A stretch of 64,000 nt of DNA. It comes from Tabrizicola sp. GTDB lineage: Bacteria > Pseudomonadota > Alphaproteobacteria > Rhodobacterales > Rhodobacteraceae. Every line of letters starts with the position of its first letter. Within the stretch, counting starts at the first letter, position 1. The notes below the pieces were generated by a model. That model worked only from the letters and a program-made list of their open reading frames with translations. It was not told the DNA's origin and did no database searches. Shown piece by piece: positions 19,599-28,518 of the stretch. The translations under genes were made by a program, and so were the position numbers. Where the stretch lies: NCBI RefSeq assembly GCF_030373185.1, contig NZ_JAUCZH010000004.1:372001-436000 (forward strand). The letters are read 5' to 3'.

Positions 19599-20309
19599 CT
19601 ATTTCTTTTGGATACACATAACCTTGAAGTCATGGATAAGCCCTAAGCCATTTACGATGAAACGCTCCCCAGTGTCGCGCTTTTCGGTCCATGAGCGCAA
19701 AGGATTGTCCGGATGTGGCTCAAGATCGATAGGAATAACAAAGTCAACGAACGCATACCTAGATACGTCTTCTCTGCTATCGAGCAGCCCTTCAAAGGTA
19801 GCACGGCTGAAATTGTTCCAACCCGGTTCACGGTGTTCTGAGGCATCGCTTTGGGATCGAGCCCTTACAAAAACATCAATGGGGTGAGAATTTATTAGAC
19901 CAAAAACTGCCACCGTACCGCCGCTGGTAGTCCATTTCAGGAGATTCGACAACCAAGGCTCAATCTCATCAAAAATGGAATGTACCCCCACAAGAAAAAC
20001 CATCTCATAGGTTTTATCGATAGCACCGAGATCCAAGACCGAACCCACAGAGAAGGTTGCCTCTGGAACATTTTCGCGCGCTTTATCAATCAATTCCGGC
20101 AGAACATCCATTCCATGAGTTTGCGCATCCCTGAGGGCGCGAACCAGAAAGAAAGGAAATTCACCCGCAGCGCAGCCAACGTCCAGAACAGTCTTTGGTT
20201 CTTGTCCTGCGAACTCAAGAGCCGAATGCAACGTAAACTTGAAGCTTTCCTTTGTGCCTTCGTACCTGTTTTCGTCAAGATAGAGGAGGTCGTGAGTGCG
20301 CAATGTCAT
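19599..20309 (-). CDS. Class I SAM-dependent methyltransferase, atypical low GC
   Basis: A 236-residue protein with motif I TVLDVGCAAGEFPFF at residues ~40-54, an acidic residue after the next strand (HGMDVLPE), and GTVAVFGLINS later. This is the Rossmann-fold class I methyltransferase pattern using S-adenosylmethionine; the substrate cannot be inferred. Base composition is clearly lower in GC than its neighbours, which together with the flanking gene-poor DNA and tRNA-Ser suggests recent transfer. AGAGGG lies 5 bases before the ATG. No glycosyltransferase or peptide-synthesis gene accompanies it. Confidence 0.8.
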   Translation of the reverse strand: MTLRTHDLLYLDENRYEGTKESFKFTLHSALEFAGQEPKTVLDVGCAAGEFPFFLVRALRDAQTHGMDVLPELIDKARENVPEATFSVGSVLDLGAIDKTYEMVFLVGVHSIFDEIEPWLSNLLKWTTSGGTVAVFGLINSHPIDVFVRARSQSDASEHREPGWNNFSRATFEGLLDSREDVSRYAFVDFVIPIDLEPHPDNPLRSWTEKRDTGERFIVNGLGLIHDFKVMCIQKK

Positions 20310-20489
20310 TTTTCCCTCTTATGCCACTAATTCTTAGGCTTTAGCGTGCTGTGTTTGTCAGTTATCCGCTCAGTCTAAGCTATTGAATGGACTGTGGTGG
20401 CGCTGTGCGAAATTTGTCAAGTAGGCTTCGGTGTGGCCAGTCCGCCGTACGAGGGCATGTCTTGAGGTCTTGCCTTACGTGACGCGGAT

Positions 20490-20741
20490 TTACCAGCCCC
20501 GCCGCCTCCGTGCCGCCGCCTTCCTGCATCCTTCCCGGCAATAGATCGCATCAGCGCGACGGGTGAAAGGCACAGTGTCACCACATTCCCTGCAAGACCA
20601 CTCCCCCCACATTGCATTCTTCAAGATGCGCTGGGCGCGGGCTTTTCTGTGTCGCTTGTTTCCGCACGGCCAAGTGTAGAACAGCACACCGCGCGGCCAG
20701 TTCTCGCCAGGTTCAATTCCGTTTGGATCGGGTTCGGGCAT
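20490..20741 (-). CDS. Small zinc-ribbon protein
   Basis: An 83-residue protein with cysteine pairs in WPCGNKRH, WSCRECGD and YCREGCRK, ending in a basic tail AARRRR. The last two pairs give a CxxC-N-CxxxC zinc-ribbon or treble-clef arrangement, and the basic tail suggests nucleic-acid binding. Small proteins of this type are frequent on alphaproteobacterial islands and prophages, but no function can be assigned. It lies downstream of the methyltransferase promoter region and upstream of an HTH remnant, all on the minus strand. A GGAAAC sequence precedes ATG 20741. Confidence 0.55.
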   Translation of the reverse strand: MPEPDPNGIEPGENWPRGVLFYTWPCGNKRHRKARAQRILKNAMWGEWSCRECGDTVPFTRRADAIYCREGCRKAAARRRRGW

Positions 20742-20811
20742 GGTGTTTCCATTTGATTAAATCGGGGGCCAGAGACGGGTCAAGCCATTGATTTTGCTTG
20801 AGCGTAATCAA

Positions 20812-20970
20812 CTAACTCCCCCCCTCGGAAATGTGGCCATCAAGAGCGACATGCACCCGCCCGGTATCGCGCATCTTGTCCAAAAGCTGATAGACGCGGG
20901 TTGCCCCTAGTTTGGTGGCCGTGGCGATTGCGCCGGGGCGATGCCGCCCACCCGCGCCGCCGCTCTCGCC
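20812..20970 (-). pseudogene. C-terminal remnant with helix-turn-helix-like segment
   Basis: The last ~50 codons of a minus-strand frame ending at 20812 read as ATKLGATRVYQLLDKMRD followed by TGRVHV. This looks like the recognition helix and wing of a small DNA-binding protein. The upstream part of the same frame has no recognisable sequence and no good start, so this appears to be the end of a gene whose front was lost. It lies between the zinc-ribbon gene and the betaine transporter. Confidence 0.3.
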
Positions 20971-21200
20971 GAGTGGCGCAGCCGTCTCGCTGCCTGACAG
21001 GAAGGTGGGGTTGTGAGGCAACGGAGACAGGCTCGCATTCGTCCGACAGCGCCCAATCGAAGCTTCCAGAGGGCCCGGCTCGGCTTTCCAAACGCAACAA
21101 ATGCTTTGACAGACCACAACGTTCGCCCAAAGCTGGATTGACAACGGCACTTCCGGACAACGGAGGGCGGAATACCAACCAACAGAGATGGAGACAAAAA

Positions 21201-22139
21201 ATGAGAATGCGTCACCCGATGGCCATTGCGGCCTTGGTCTTCAGTGCCGGTGCAGCAATGGCCGAAGTGGAGAGCACCGACCCGATCAAGCTGACGCTGC
21301 ATGACTGGACCGGGCAGTTGATCACCACCAACATCATGGCTGCCATCCTTGAAGAGGCGGGCTATAACGTCGAACTGGTGCAAGCCGACTACCTCGCTCA
21401 ATTCCCCGGGATCGAGTCTGGGGATCTTCATGTCGCGATGGAACTGTGGGCGACGACGGCGGCCGAGGCGATGGATGCCTCGATCGCGACCGGCAATACC
21501 GTCAGCCTCGGTGAGACGGGGATGCAGGCGAAAGAGGAATGGTGGTATCCTATCTACATGAAAGAGCAGTGCCCGGGCCTGCCTGACTGGAAAGCCCTGA
21601 ACGATTGTGCGGAAATGTTCGCGACCCCAGATACCGCGCCAAAGGGACGATATCTGGGCGGGCCGGTTACCTGGGGCGGCTATGACGACGAACGCGTTGT
21701 GGCACTTGGGCTGAACTACGAGGTGATCCATGCCGGCACCGATGCGGCCATGTTCGCCGAACTGGAATCGGCCTATCAGCGGAAGGCCCCCATCCTTCTG
21801 TGGATCTATGCGCCGCACTGGGCGCCAATCAAATTCGAAGGCGAATGGGTCGAGTTCCCGCCCTACACGCCGGAGTGCTACAACGATCCGTCGGTAGGCG
21901 TGAACCCTGACCTGGCCTATGACTGTGGCAAGCCGACAGGCGGAATCTTCAAGGCCGGCTGGGTCGGGCTTGAGGGCAAGTGGCCGGGGGCTGCCAAGGC
22001 GATCAAGGCCTTCAAGCTGACCAATGAGGACATGGGCGCGATGGTCGGCAAGGTAGATGTCGACGGGATGGCGATCGAGGACGTGGTCGACGAGTGGATG
22101 ACCGCAAACGAGGCTGTCTGGACCACGTGGATCCAGTGA
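21201..22139 (+). CDS. Quaternary-amine (glycine betaine/choline-type) ABC transporter substrate-binding protein
   Basis: A 312-residue secreted protein with a signal peptide of ~21 residues (MAIAALVFSAGAAMAEV). The mature part is an OpuAC-type ligand-binding protein: LTLHDWTGQLITTNIMAAILEE near the start and several aromatic blocks (EEWWYPIY, WIYAPHWAPIKF) that could build the cation-pi cage for a trimethylammonium group. ATG 21201 follows GGAG at 21190. Longer in-frame starts lie in non-coding DNA. A strong hairpin at 22146 separates it from the ATPase gene, so it is likely made in excess over the membrane components. Confidence 0.87.
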   Translation: MRMRHPMAIAALVFSAGAAMAEVESTDPIKLTLHDWTGQLITTNIMAAILEEAGYNVELVQADYLAQFPGIESGDLHVAMELWATTAAEAMDASIATGNTVSLGETGMQAKEEWWYPIYMKEQCPGLPDWKALNDCAEMFATPDTAPKGRYLGGPVTWGGYDDERVVALGLNYEVIHAGTDAAMFAELESAYQRKAPILLWIYAPHWAPIKFEGEWVEFPPYTPECYNDPSVGVNPDLAYDCGKPTGGIFKAGWVGLEGKWPGAAKAIKAFKLTNEDMGAMVGKVDVDGMAIEDVVDEWMTANEAVWTTWIQ

Positions 22140-22145
22140 CCTGAC

Positions 22146-22175
22146 CGGCGGGATGGCCCCCTTGCCATCCCGCCG
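22146..22175 (+). repeat. 11-bp hairpin between binding-protein and ATPase genes
   Basis: CGGCGGGATGG (22146-22156) and CCATCCCGCCG (22165-22175) pair perfectly around an 8-base loop. There is no U-tract after it, so it is not a classic terminator. In many ABC operons such a hairpin protects the upstream message and raises the level of the binding protein. Confidence 0.65.
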
Positions 22176-22217
22176 TCAATGCGAACACCTGCCAGCCTTT
22201 TGCCCTTGGACACCCAA

Positions 22218-23237
22218 ATGATTGAACGCCCCGTCAAGCTTGCCTGTCGGCATGTCTGGAAGATCTACGGCCCGCATCCACAAAGACTTCTGGCACATGG
22301 CAAGGTTCCGACGCTGGACGAGATACGGCTGTCGGAACATGTAGGCGCCGTCCGGGACGTCAGTCTTGATGTGGTCGAGGGCGAGATCTTTGTCATAATG
22401 GGCCTGTCCGGGTCGGGGAAAAGCACGCTTGTGCGCTGCCTGTCCCGGCTGATCGAGCCCACGGGGGGAGAGATCCTGTACGATGGAGAAGACCTTCTGA
22501 AGGCCTCACCCTCGCGGATGATTGAAATCCGCAGGCATCGGATGGGGATGGTGTTCCAGCATTTTGCCCTCCTGCCGCATCTGACAGTGCTGGAAAACGT
22601 CGCCTTTCCGCTGGAAGTGCAAGGGATGGACCGTCTTGCGCGTGAGGCCCGGGCGCGCGAAGTGGTGCAACTGGTTGGCCTGCAAGGGCGCGAGGGCAAC
22701 TATCCGCGCCAGCTCTCGGGCGGGCAGCAGCAGCGCGTTGGCATTGCCCGCAGCCTTGCCGTCGAACCGGACCTGTGGTTCCTGGACGAACCCTTCAGCG
22801 CGCTTGACCCCTTGATCCGGCGCGAGATGCAGGAAGAGTTCCTGCGCATCCAGCGGCAGTTGAAGAAGACGATCATCTTCATCACCCATGACTTCGACGA
22901 AGCGATCCGCCTGGCCGATCGGATCGCGATCATGAAGGACGGAGCTGTGGTGCAGATCGCCACGCCGGAAGAGTTGGTGCTTGCCCCGGCTAACGACTAT
23001 GTCGCCGCCTTCACGGCCCATGTGACCCGCGCCAAGGTGGTGACAGTGGGCCGGATTGTCGCAAATGGGCAGCCGGACGGCATTGCAGGAACCTTGTCGG
23101 CAGGGGCGCGGATCGAGGACGTGGCCGAGCAGGTCGTCACGGCTGACGCCCCCTTTGCCGTGGAACGCGACGGCGAGGTGATCGGCCATGTCACTCCTGC
23201 GGCAGTGATCGCTGTTCTGATCGGCAAACAGACATGA
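22218..23237 (+). CDS. Quaternary-amine ABC transporter ATP-binding protein
   Basis: A 339-residue ATPase starting MIERPVKLACRHVWKIYGP. Walker A is GLSGSGKST (62-70), the signature is LSGGQQQR, and Walker B is LWFLDEPFSALDP. The C-terminal ~90 residues form a CBS-like regulatory region (AEQVVTADAPFAVERDGEVIGHV), as in ProV/OpuAA ATPases that sense osmotic strength. ATG 22218 is chosen over 22179 because the family N-terminus begins there. The permease gene starts in its stop (ATGA at 23234-23237). Confidence 0.9.
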   Translation: MIERPVKLACRHVWKIYGPHPQRLLAHGKVPTLDEIRLSEHVGAVRDVSLDVVEGEIFVIMGLSGSGKSTLVRCLSRLIEPTGGEILYDGEDLLKASPSRMIEIRRHRMGMVFQHFALLPHLTVLENVAFPLEVQGMDRLAREARAREVVQLVGLQGREGNYPRQLSGGQQQRVGIARSLAVEPDLWFLDEPFSALDPLIRREMQEEFLRIQRQLKKTIIFITHDFDEAIRLADRIAIMKDGAVVQIATPEELVLAPANDYVAAFTAHVTRAKVVTVGRIVANGQPDGIAGTLSAGARIEDVAEQVVTADAPFAVERDGEVIGHVTPAAVIAVLIGKQT

Positions 23238-25192
23238 CGCTGTGGCGCGGCATCTGGGCGGCCGTGGCTCTGCTTGCGCTGGGGTTGACGATCTTTGCCA
23301 CGCTGCCCGCCGGTCTGCTCGGGCCTCCGCAAAGCATGCAGTTGCCTTTTGCCAAGTGGCTTACGGCCGGAATGAAATGGCTGACCGACAGTGCCGCCAT
23401 CGGGCCGGTTACAGTCAAGGACTTGACGCGCGCCTTTGCCTCAGTGATCGAGGCGCCCTACAAGGTGGTCAAGGTCCTTTTGGTTGACGGTATCACCGAG
23501 GGGCGGGGACGACGGGCAACCACGATCATACCGCCCCTTTCCTGGGTGGCGGTCACGGTGGCAGCGGTGGCGCTGGGGCATTTTGCGCGCAACATCTGGC
23601 TGGGGCTGCTGGCCGGGGCGCTGATGACCTATCTTGCCGTCTTCGGTCAGTGGGACAGTGCCATGGTCACGCTCGCGTCTATTGCGATCGCGGTTCCGCT
23701 GGGAGTTCTGGGCGGAATGGCACAGGGCATTGCGGCCTGGCGTTGGCCTTGGGTCGAGCGGGTGCTGTCCCCGGTGCTGGACCTGATGCAGACGATCCCG
23801 ACTTTTGCTTTCCTTGTGCCGATCCTGGTGCTGTTCGGCTTTGGCCCGGTGGCAGCCCTTCTTGCGACGATCATCTATGCCATGCCGCCGATGGTTCGAG
23901 TGACGATCGTGGCGCTTCGCGCTGTGCCGTCCGAGATCGTGGATTTCTCCAACATGGCGGGCTGCACGCCCTGGCAGCGGATGCGCAAGGTGATGCTGCC
24001 GGTAGCACTGCCGGACCTGATGGTGGGGGTCAACCAGGTGATCATGCTTAGCCTGAACATGGTCATCATCGCCTCGATGATCGGGGCAGGCGGTCTTGGC
24101 GCGGACGTTCTGGAATCCTTGCGCCGCCTCAACATCGGCGGCGGGATCGAGGCGGGGCTTGCGATCACCGCGCTGGCGGTGGTGCTGGACCGGCTGGGGC
24201 AGGCCATGTCCGAACGCGTCGCAAGCGTGGAAGTGCGAAAGGGCAACTGGTGGCGCCGCCATCCCCGCACAGCCCTTGTGCTGGTCGTGGCTTTGGTTAC
24301 CGGGGCGCTGGGTTTCCTGATCCCCATCTTGCAGGACTGGCCCAAAGCCTGGGAAATCACCACCAAACCCTTCTGGTCGGACCTGATCGAGCACATCAAC
24401 GTCAACTACTTTGACCAGCTTGAGGCTGTTCGGGTCTGGTTCCTTGAGGCGCTGCTCTTGCCAGTGAAACGCTTCTTTCTGGCGCTACCCTGGCCCTTCC
24501 TGCTGGCGGTCCTGACGCTGGCTGGTTGGCGGCTTGGGGGAATTCGCCTGTCGGCAGTGGTGCTGGCGCTTGGACTTTTCGTTGCCGCGACCGGCCTTTG
24601 GGAGCAGGCGATGATCACAGTCTATCTCTGCGGCCTGTCGGTCGTGATCGCCATGGCCATCGGAGTGCCGATGGGAATCCTTGCCGCCTCGAACGAGACG
24701 GCGGGCAAGGTGATCGGCACGGTGGTCGACACGCTGCAGACGCTGCCTTCCTTCGTCTATCTCATTCCGGTGGTGATGCTTTTCCGGGTCGGCGATTTCA
24801 GCGCAATGATCGCGGTTGTCCTCTTCGCGCTGGTGCCCGCGGTAAAGTACACCGCGCATGGGCTTCGGTCTGTCCCGGACGAACTTATCGAAGCGGGCGT
24901 GGTCTGCGGCTGCACGAGAGTTCAGATCCTGCGCAAGGTCCGCCTGCCGCTGGCGGTGCCGATGATACTTCTGGGGCTGAACCAGACGATACTTCTGGCA
25001 CTGTCGATGCTGGTGATCACTGCACTTGTCGGAACGCGCGACCTTGGGCAAGAGGTCTATGCAGCCCTTGCCACCGCAGACGTCGGGCGGGGGCTTGTGG
25101 CCGGTCTGTCGGTGGCCGCCATCGCGATCATCGCCGACCGCCTGATCGGTGCCGCCGCAGGTCGTGCGCGGGCCCGGCTCGAAGGGGTGTGA
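23234..25192 (+). CDS. Fused double-domain ABC permease (glycine betaine/choline type)
   Basis: A 652-residue membrane protein with two complete permease domains in tandem. Domain 1 spans residues ~100-320 and domain 2 ~450-645. Each holds a BPD_transp_1 core and an EAA-type loop (GCTPWQRMRKVMLPVALPDLM and CGCTRVQILRKVRLPLAVPMI). A separate permease usually dimerises; here both halves are one chain. The domains differ in sequence, so this is an old fusion and not a recent duplication. It overlaps the ATPase gene by 4 bases. With the upstream binding protein it forms a complete importer. Confidence 0.88.
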   Translation: MTLWRGIWAAVALLALGLTIFATLPAGLLGPPQSMQLPFAKWLTAGMKWLTDSAAIGPVTVKDLTRAFASVIEAPYKVVKVLLVDGITEGRGRRATTIIPPLSWVAVTVAAVALGHFARNIWLGLLAGALMTYLAVFGQWDSAMVTLASIAIAVPLGVLGGMAQGIAAWRWPWVERVLSPVLDLMQTIPTFAFLVPILVLFGFGPVAALLATIIYAMPPMVRVTIVALRAVPSEIVDFSNMAGCTPWQRMRKVMLPVALPDLMVGVNQVIMLSLNMVIIASMIGAGGLGADVLESLRRLNIGGGIEAGLAITALAVVLDRLGQAMSERVASVEVRKGNWWRRHPRTALVLVVALVTGALGFLIPILQDWPKAWEITTKPFWSDLIEHINVNYFDQLEAVRVWFLEALLLPVKRFFLALPWPFLLAVLTLAGWRLGGIRLSAVVLALGLFVAATGLWEQAMITVYLCGLSVVIAMAIGVPMGILAASNETAGKVIGTVVDTLQTLPSFVYLIPVVMLFRVGDFSAMIAVVLFALVPAVKYTAHGLRSVPDELIEAGVVCGCTRVQILRKVRLPLAVPMILLGLNQTILLALSMLVITALVGTRDLGQEVYAALATADVGRGLVAGLSVAAIAIIADRLIGAAAGRARARLEGV

Positions 25193-25535
25193 TGCCGGGG
25201 TGCGCTTGGTCCGTCCAGACGGGTGACCTGCCCCCGGGTGGCGAAGCCGACCACTTCACCACCTCCTGAGCCGGGGACGGTGTTGTCAGAAGAACTCTGC
25301 CTGAGGCGGGGCGGCTCGCAGGCGCAGTGAGGGGAAGAAAAGGCCGGATTGCGGACTTTCGCTGCTGGTGCGGAGCGCAGGACACCAACTTCGAAAGCGG
25401 CCCCTGGGTCGCCTGGGTCGGCAAACGATGGGAAATCTGCTGTCATGGGCGATGAAACTCGCTGGCGGAATAGAATTTGGCATATAGCTCTTCGGTCTCT
25501 ATCGTCGCTCCGGTATCCATTTCCTGGGCTTTCCA
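25193..25535. other. Intergenic stretch before the wHTH-TPR regulator
   Basis: About 340 bases with no supportable gene. It carries a sequence around 25350-25380 (TTGCGGACTTTCGCTGC) that looks like the decayed end of a coding sequence, and an AT-richer segment near 25470-25500 that could hold the regulator's promoter. No terminator with a U-tract was seen after the permease gene. Confidence 0.35.
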
Positions 25536-27053
25536 ATGATTGATCCCGTTCAGCCCAACCTCGAGCTGCTGCGTGATTTGCGCAGACTCAGGATCGACGG
25601 ATCGGATCAGGTCGTTGGTGCCCGCGCTTTCGACGTGCTGGCCTATCTTCATTCGAATGCGGGCCGGGTGGTGACGAAGGCGGAACTGCTGGAAAACGTC
25701 TGGGCCGATCTCAACGTCGAGGAAAGCAACCTCACGGTCCAGATCGCCGCGCTGCGCAAGCTGATCGGGGCGCGTGCCATCGCGACGGTGCCGGGCGTCG
25801 GCTATCAGTTGACCCTTGTGGGCGCCCCCCCGGAAGATCTCGCAAAGGCGCTGCCACTGCCGGACAAACCCTCGCTTGCGGTGCTGCCGTTTGCAAACCT
25901 GACGGGCGACGCGGGCAAGGACTATCTGGTCGACGGCATCGTCTCGGACTTGATCGCGGCGTTATCCCGCATCCCTACGGTCTTTGTGATCGCAGCAAGC
26001 ACCAGCTTCACCTTCAAGGGCCGCAGCGTCGATCTGGCCGAAGTCGGCCGCCAACTGGGCGTGCGATACATTCTTGAGGGCGGCATTCAGGCCGCCGGCG
26101 AACGGCTGAGAATCAACACCCAGCTCGTCGAGGCCGCGACCGGACATATGATCTGGAGTCAGCGTTTCGATGGCGCAATGGTGAACATCTTCGAGTTGCA
26201 GGATCGGGTGAGCGAACAGGTTGTCGCGGCGATCGAGCCGAACCTGATCATTGCAGAACAGCGTCGTGCCAGCACAAAGCCGACAACAGACCTCAGGGCC
26301 TACGACCTTTGTCAGCAGGCTACTATGCTGGCGCACCGGGTGGCGTCGAAGGATTCATTTCTCAGGGCGAAGGCGTTGCTGGAGCATGCGATCGCAATTG
26401 ATCCGGACTACGTTCAGGCCAAGGCATTGATCTGCCGCCTCTATCTGGTGGCCTGTGGCGCGCGCTTCATCAGTTTCGACGAAGCCCGTACGGCCCTGCC
26501 GCTTGCCGAGGAGATCCTCGAACTATCATCGAGCGATCCACTTGTGCTGACATATGCCGGACATCTGATCGGCTATGTCGGCGGTCAGACCGACCGTGCT
26601 GCGGGCCTGCTGCGTCAGGCCCTTGGATTACATCCGAATTCCAGCTTCGTGCTGATATCTTCAGGCTATGTCCACACATATGTGGGTGAATTAGAGATCG
26701 CCGCCGATCACTTCCGCCGCGCGATCCGGCTTGATCCACTTGCGCCGAACACTGGCCATGCCCGGGTTGGTTTGGGCCTTGCCCTGCTGATGGCTGGTCA
26801 GGTTGAAACGGCAATCGTCGCGTTGGAACAGGCGCTGTCAGAGGTGCCGGAAATGGGAACGCTGCACCAGACCCTTGTCGTCGCTTACTGGACCGCCGGA
26901 CGCAAGGAGAACGCCGCCCGCTTTTGCTCGGTCTTGATGGAGAAAGTCCCTGACCTGACGATCTCGAGCCTGCTGCATGATCTACCGCAGCAATTGCCGA
27001 GTTTCCGCGCCCAGGTCGAAGCGGCGTTGCGTGGGCTGGGCGTCCCGGAATGA
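25536..27053 (+). CDS. Winged-helix / TolB-like / TPR regulator (CadC-HilA-type architecture)
   Basis: A 505-residue protein in three parts. Residues ~1-92 form an OmpR/PhoB-type winged helix (VVTKAELLENVWADLNVEES...VPGVGYQL). Residues ~108-235 match the TolB/FlgO-like domain found in such regulators (SLAVLPFANLTGD...YILEGGIQAAGERLRINTQL). Residues ~265-490 contain tetratricopeptide repeats. There is no receiver domain and no clear transmembrane helix, so it is probably cytoplasmic and controlled by what binds the TPR part. The target genes are unknown; it follows the betaine transporter after 343 bases. Confidence 0.82.
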   Translation: MIDPVQPNLELLRDLRRLRIDGSDQVVGARAFDVLAYLHSNAGRVVTKAELLENVWADLNVEESNLTVQIAALRKLIGARAIATVPGVGYQLTLVGAPPEDLAKALPLPDKPSLAVLPFANLTGDAGKDYLVDGIVSDLIAALSRIPTVFVIAASTSFTFKGRSVDLAEVGRQLGVRYILEGGIQAAGERLRINTQLVEAATGHMIWSQRFDGAMVNIFELQDRVSEQVVAAIEPNLIIAEQRRASTKPTTDLRAYDLCQQATMLAHRVASKDSFLRAKALLEHAIAIDPDYVQAKALICRLYLVACGARFISFDEARTALPLAEEILELSSSDPLVLTYAGHLIGYVGGQTDRAAGLLRQALGLHPNSSFVLISSGYVHTYVGELEIAADHFRRAIRLDPLAPNTGHARVGLGLALLMAGQVETAIVALEQALSEVPEMGTLHQTLVVAYWTAGRKENAARFCSVLMEKVPDLTISSLLHDLPQQLPSFRAQVEAALRGLGVPE

Positions 27054-27197
27054 CCTGCGACCTTGCAGATGAGACTGTCATCCTGCGCGCCGAATGCGCG
27101 GTGCGGATCGACGCGAGACCAGGCAACCGGCTCACGGGCCAACGACATGCTGGGCAAGATCGAACGTGGCCCTAGCGGCATTGGCATACCGAAGTGA

Positions 27198-27431
27198 TCA
27201 GCGCAGTTGCACGAGGCGATCCACAGCGCGGCGCGCCTCTTCGCGGCGAGCCTGTGCCATCAGGATTTCCTCGGGTGCGCGGCGGATGGTTCTGCGGCGT
27301 GCGTGCTGCACGGTGGCTTGAGCGAGAGAGCCGCAAGCAGTCCGAAAGAGGGCGATCAGCCGTGCGGAAGCCGCAGCAGTTTTTCCGGCGCTGCTGGCCG
27401 ACTGCGAATAGCTGATGGGAAAGTCTGTCAT
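27198..27431 (-). CDS. Small basic protein, DUF1127-like
   Basis: A 77-residue protein starting MTDFPISYSQSASSAGKTAA. A very good GGAGGA site lies 7 bases before ATG 27431, which supports a real gene and excludes the longer start at 27464. The C-terminal half is strongly basic and helical (ARRRTIRRAPEEILMAQARREEARRAV), resembling DUF1127-type small proteins of alphaproteobacteria, though the usual LPDHLLRDIG ending is not present. Such proteins affect phosphate use, motility or small-RNA behaviour in some species; a role here is not known. Confidence 0.55.
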   Translation of the reverse strand: MTDFPISYSQSASSAGKTAAASARLIALFRTACGSLAQATVQHARRRTIRRAPEEILMAQARREEARRAVDRLVQLR

Positions 27432-27678
27432 GGTCCGTTCCTCCGGTTCTGGTTGACTGGACAAGGGTGTCAGACCGGGGCCGTCGAAGTCCTGAAGCGT
27501 TCCAAAACCTTCCGAAATTCGTTCCTAAATGTTCCAAAGGCGGGGATCGCGGTACAGGCCTTGAAGCAAAGCACTTTGCGCGGCCGTTATTCAGAAACTT
27601 GCCATATGCACCATTCCAGAGCGATCGGTCCTTCAAGGGGCCGCCCACCTTCCCCTCAAGACCAGACCCTGTCTCTGG

Positions 27679-28518
27679 CTATGGTGCGGATGGTGACAAG
27701 ACTGCCCAAAGGAACCGCAGGCAGACCGCCAGCAGAAACAAGCCGAAGGCAGTTTCCAGACGTCGGCGTGTCAGGTGGTGGGCGAGCGCCACTCCAAAAC
27801 GGGTCGTCAAGAGCGAGGTGGGGATCGTCAGGGCAAAGGTAGCAAGTGAGACGAACCCGATCGCATCAGGCGGCAAGTCGGCACGCCCCCAGCCGGCGGC
27901 CATGTAGCCCAGCGTCCCGGGTATTGCGATCAGCACACCCACCCCGGCGGAAGTGGACACCGCGCGATGGATCGGCACGTTGTGCAGGGTCATGATCAGG
28001 TTCGATACCGCACCCCCGCCGATCCCCATCAGCGCAGAGACCAGTCCGACCCCGGCCCCATAGGCTCGCATGGCGCCCTTGCCAGGCAGGGTGTCGCGTA
28101 GCCGCCATCCCGATCCGCCAGACAAAAGCTTGGCCGCGTTGACAGCAGCGACCACGGCAAAGACCATCTGGAACACCTGAGGTGCAGCATAACGCGCGAT
28201 GATCGACCCGAATGCAACTCCTACAAGCACCGGCATCACCCAAAGCCTCAAGACGTCCATGTCCACCGTGCCCCGCCTGAAATGCCCGCGCGAGGACTGG
28301 ATGGAGGTCGGAATGATGACCGCCAGAGAGGTGCCGACTGCCATCGGCATCGCGACATCTGGCGCGTGGCCGAGCGTCTGGAACACTTCGTAGAAGACCG
28401 GGACGGAAATCGCTCCGCCGCCAATGCCGAACAGGCCAGCCAGAAAGCCGATCAGCGCCCCGGCAAGCGCAAGTGCAACAATCAGCGGCAGAAGGGTGGC
28501 GGGATCAAGCAGGCTCAT
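27679..28518 (-). CDS. TauE/SafE-family anion permease
   Basis: A 279-residue membrane protein starting MSLLDPATLLPLIVALALAG, with about eight hydrophobic segments. It has the two TSUP repeats: GFLAGLFGIGGGAISVPVFY near residue 30 and GLVSALMGIGGGAVSNLIM near residue 165. Family members export or import sulfite, sulfonates or other small organic anions. ATG 28518 overlaps the stop of the upstream dehydrogenase gene (ATGA), so it is the last gene of the FAH-RraA-dehydrogenase operon. It probably moves a substrate or end product of that pathway. Confidence 0.88.
   Translation of the reverse strand: MSLLDPATLLPLIVALALAGALIGFLAGLFGIGGGAISVPVFYEVFQTLGHAPDVAMPMAVGTSLAVIIPTSIQSSRGHFRRGTVDMDVLRLWVMPVLVGVAFGSIIARYAAPQVFQMVFAVVAAVNAAKLLSGGSGWRLRDTLPGKGAMRAYGAGVGLVSALMGIGGGAVSNLIMTLHNVPIHRAVSTSAGVGVLIAIPGTLGYMAAGWGRADLPPDAIGFVSLATFALTIPTSLLTTRFGVALAHHLTRRRLETAFGLFLLAVCLRFLWAVLSPSAP

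Noticed and set aside
18763-21200. Duplicate of the tRNA-Ser(GGA) 3' end as an att site
   Set aside because: I looked for a second copy of the last ~20 bases of the tRNA downstream and found none, and no integrase gene is present.
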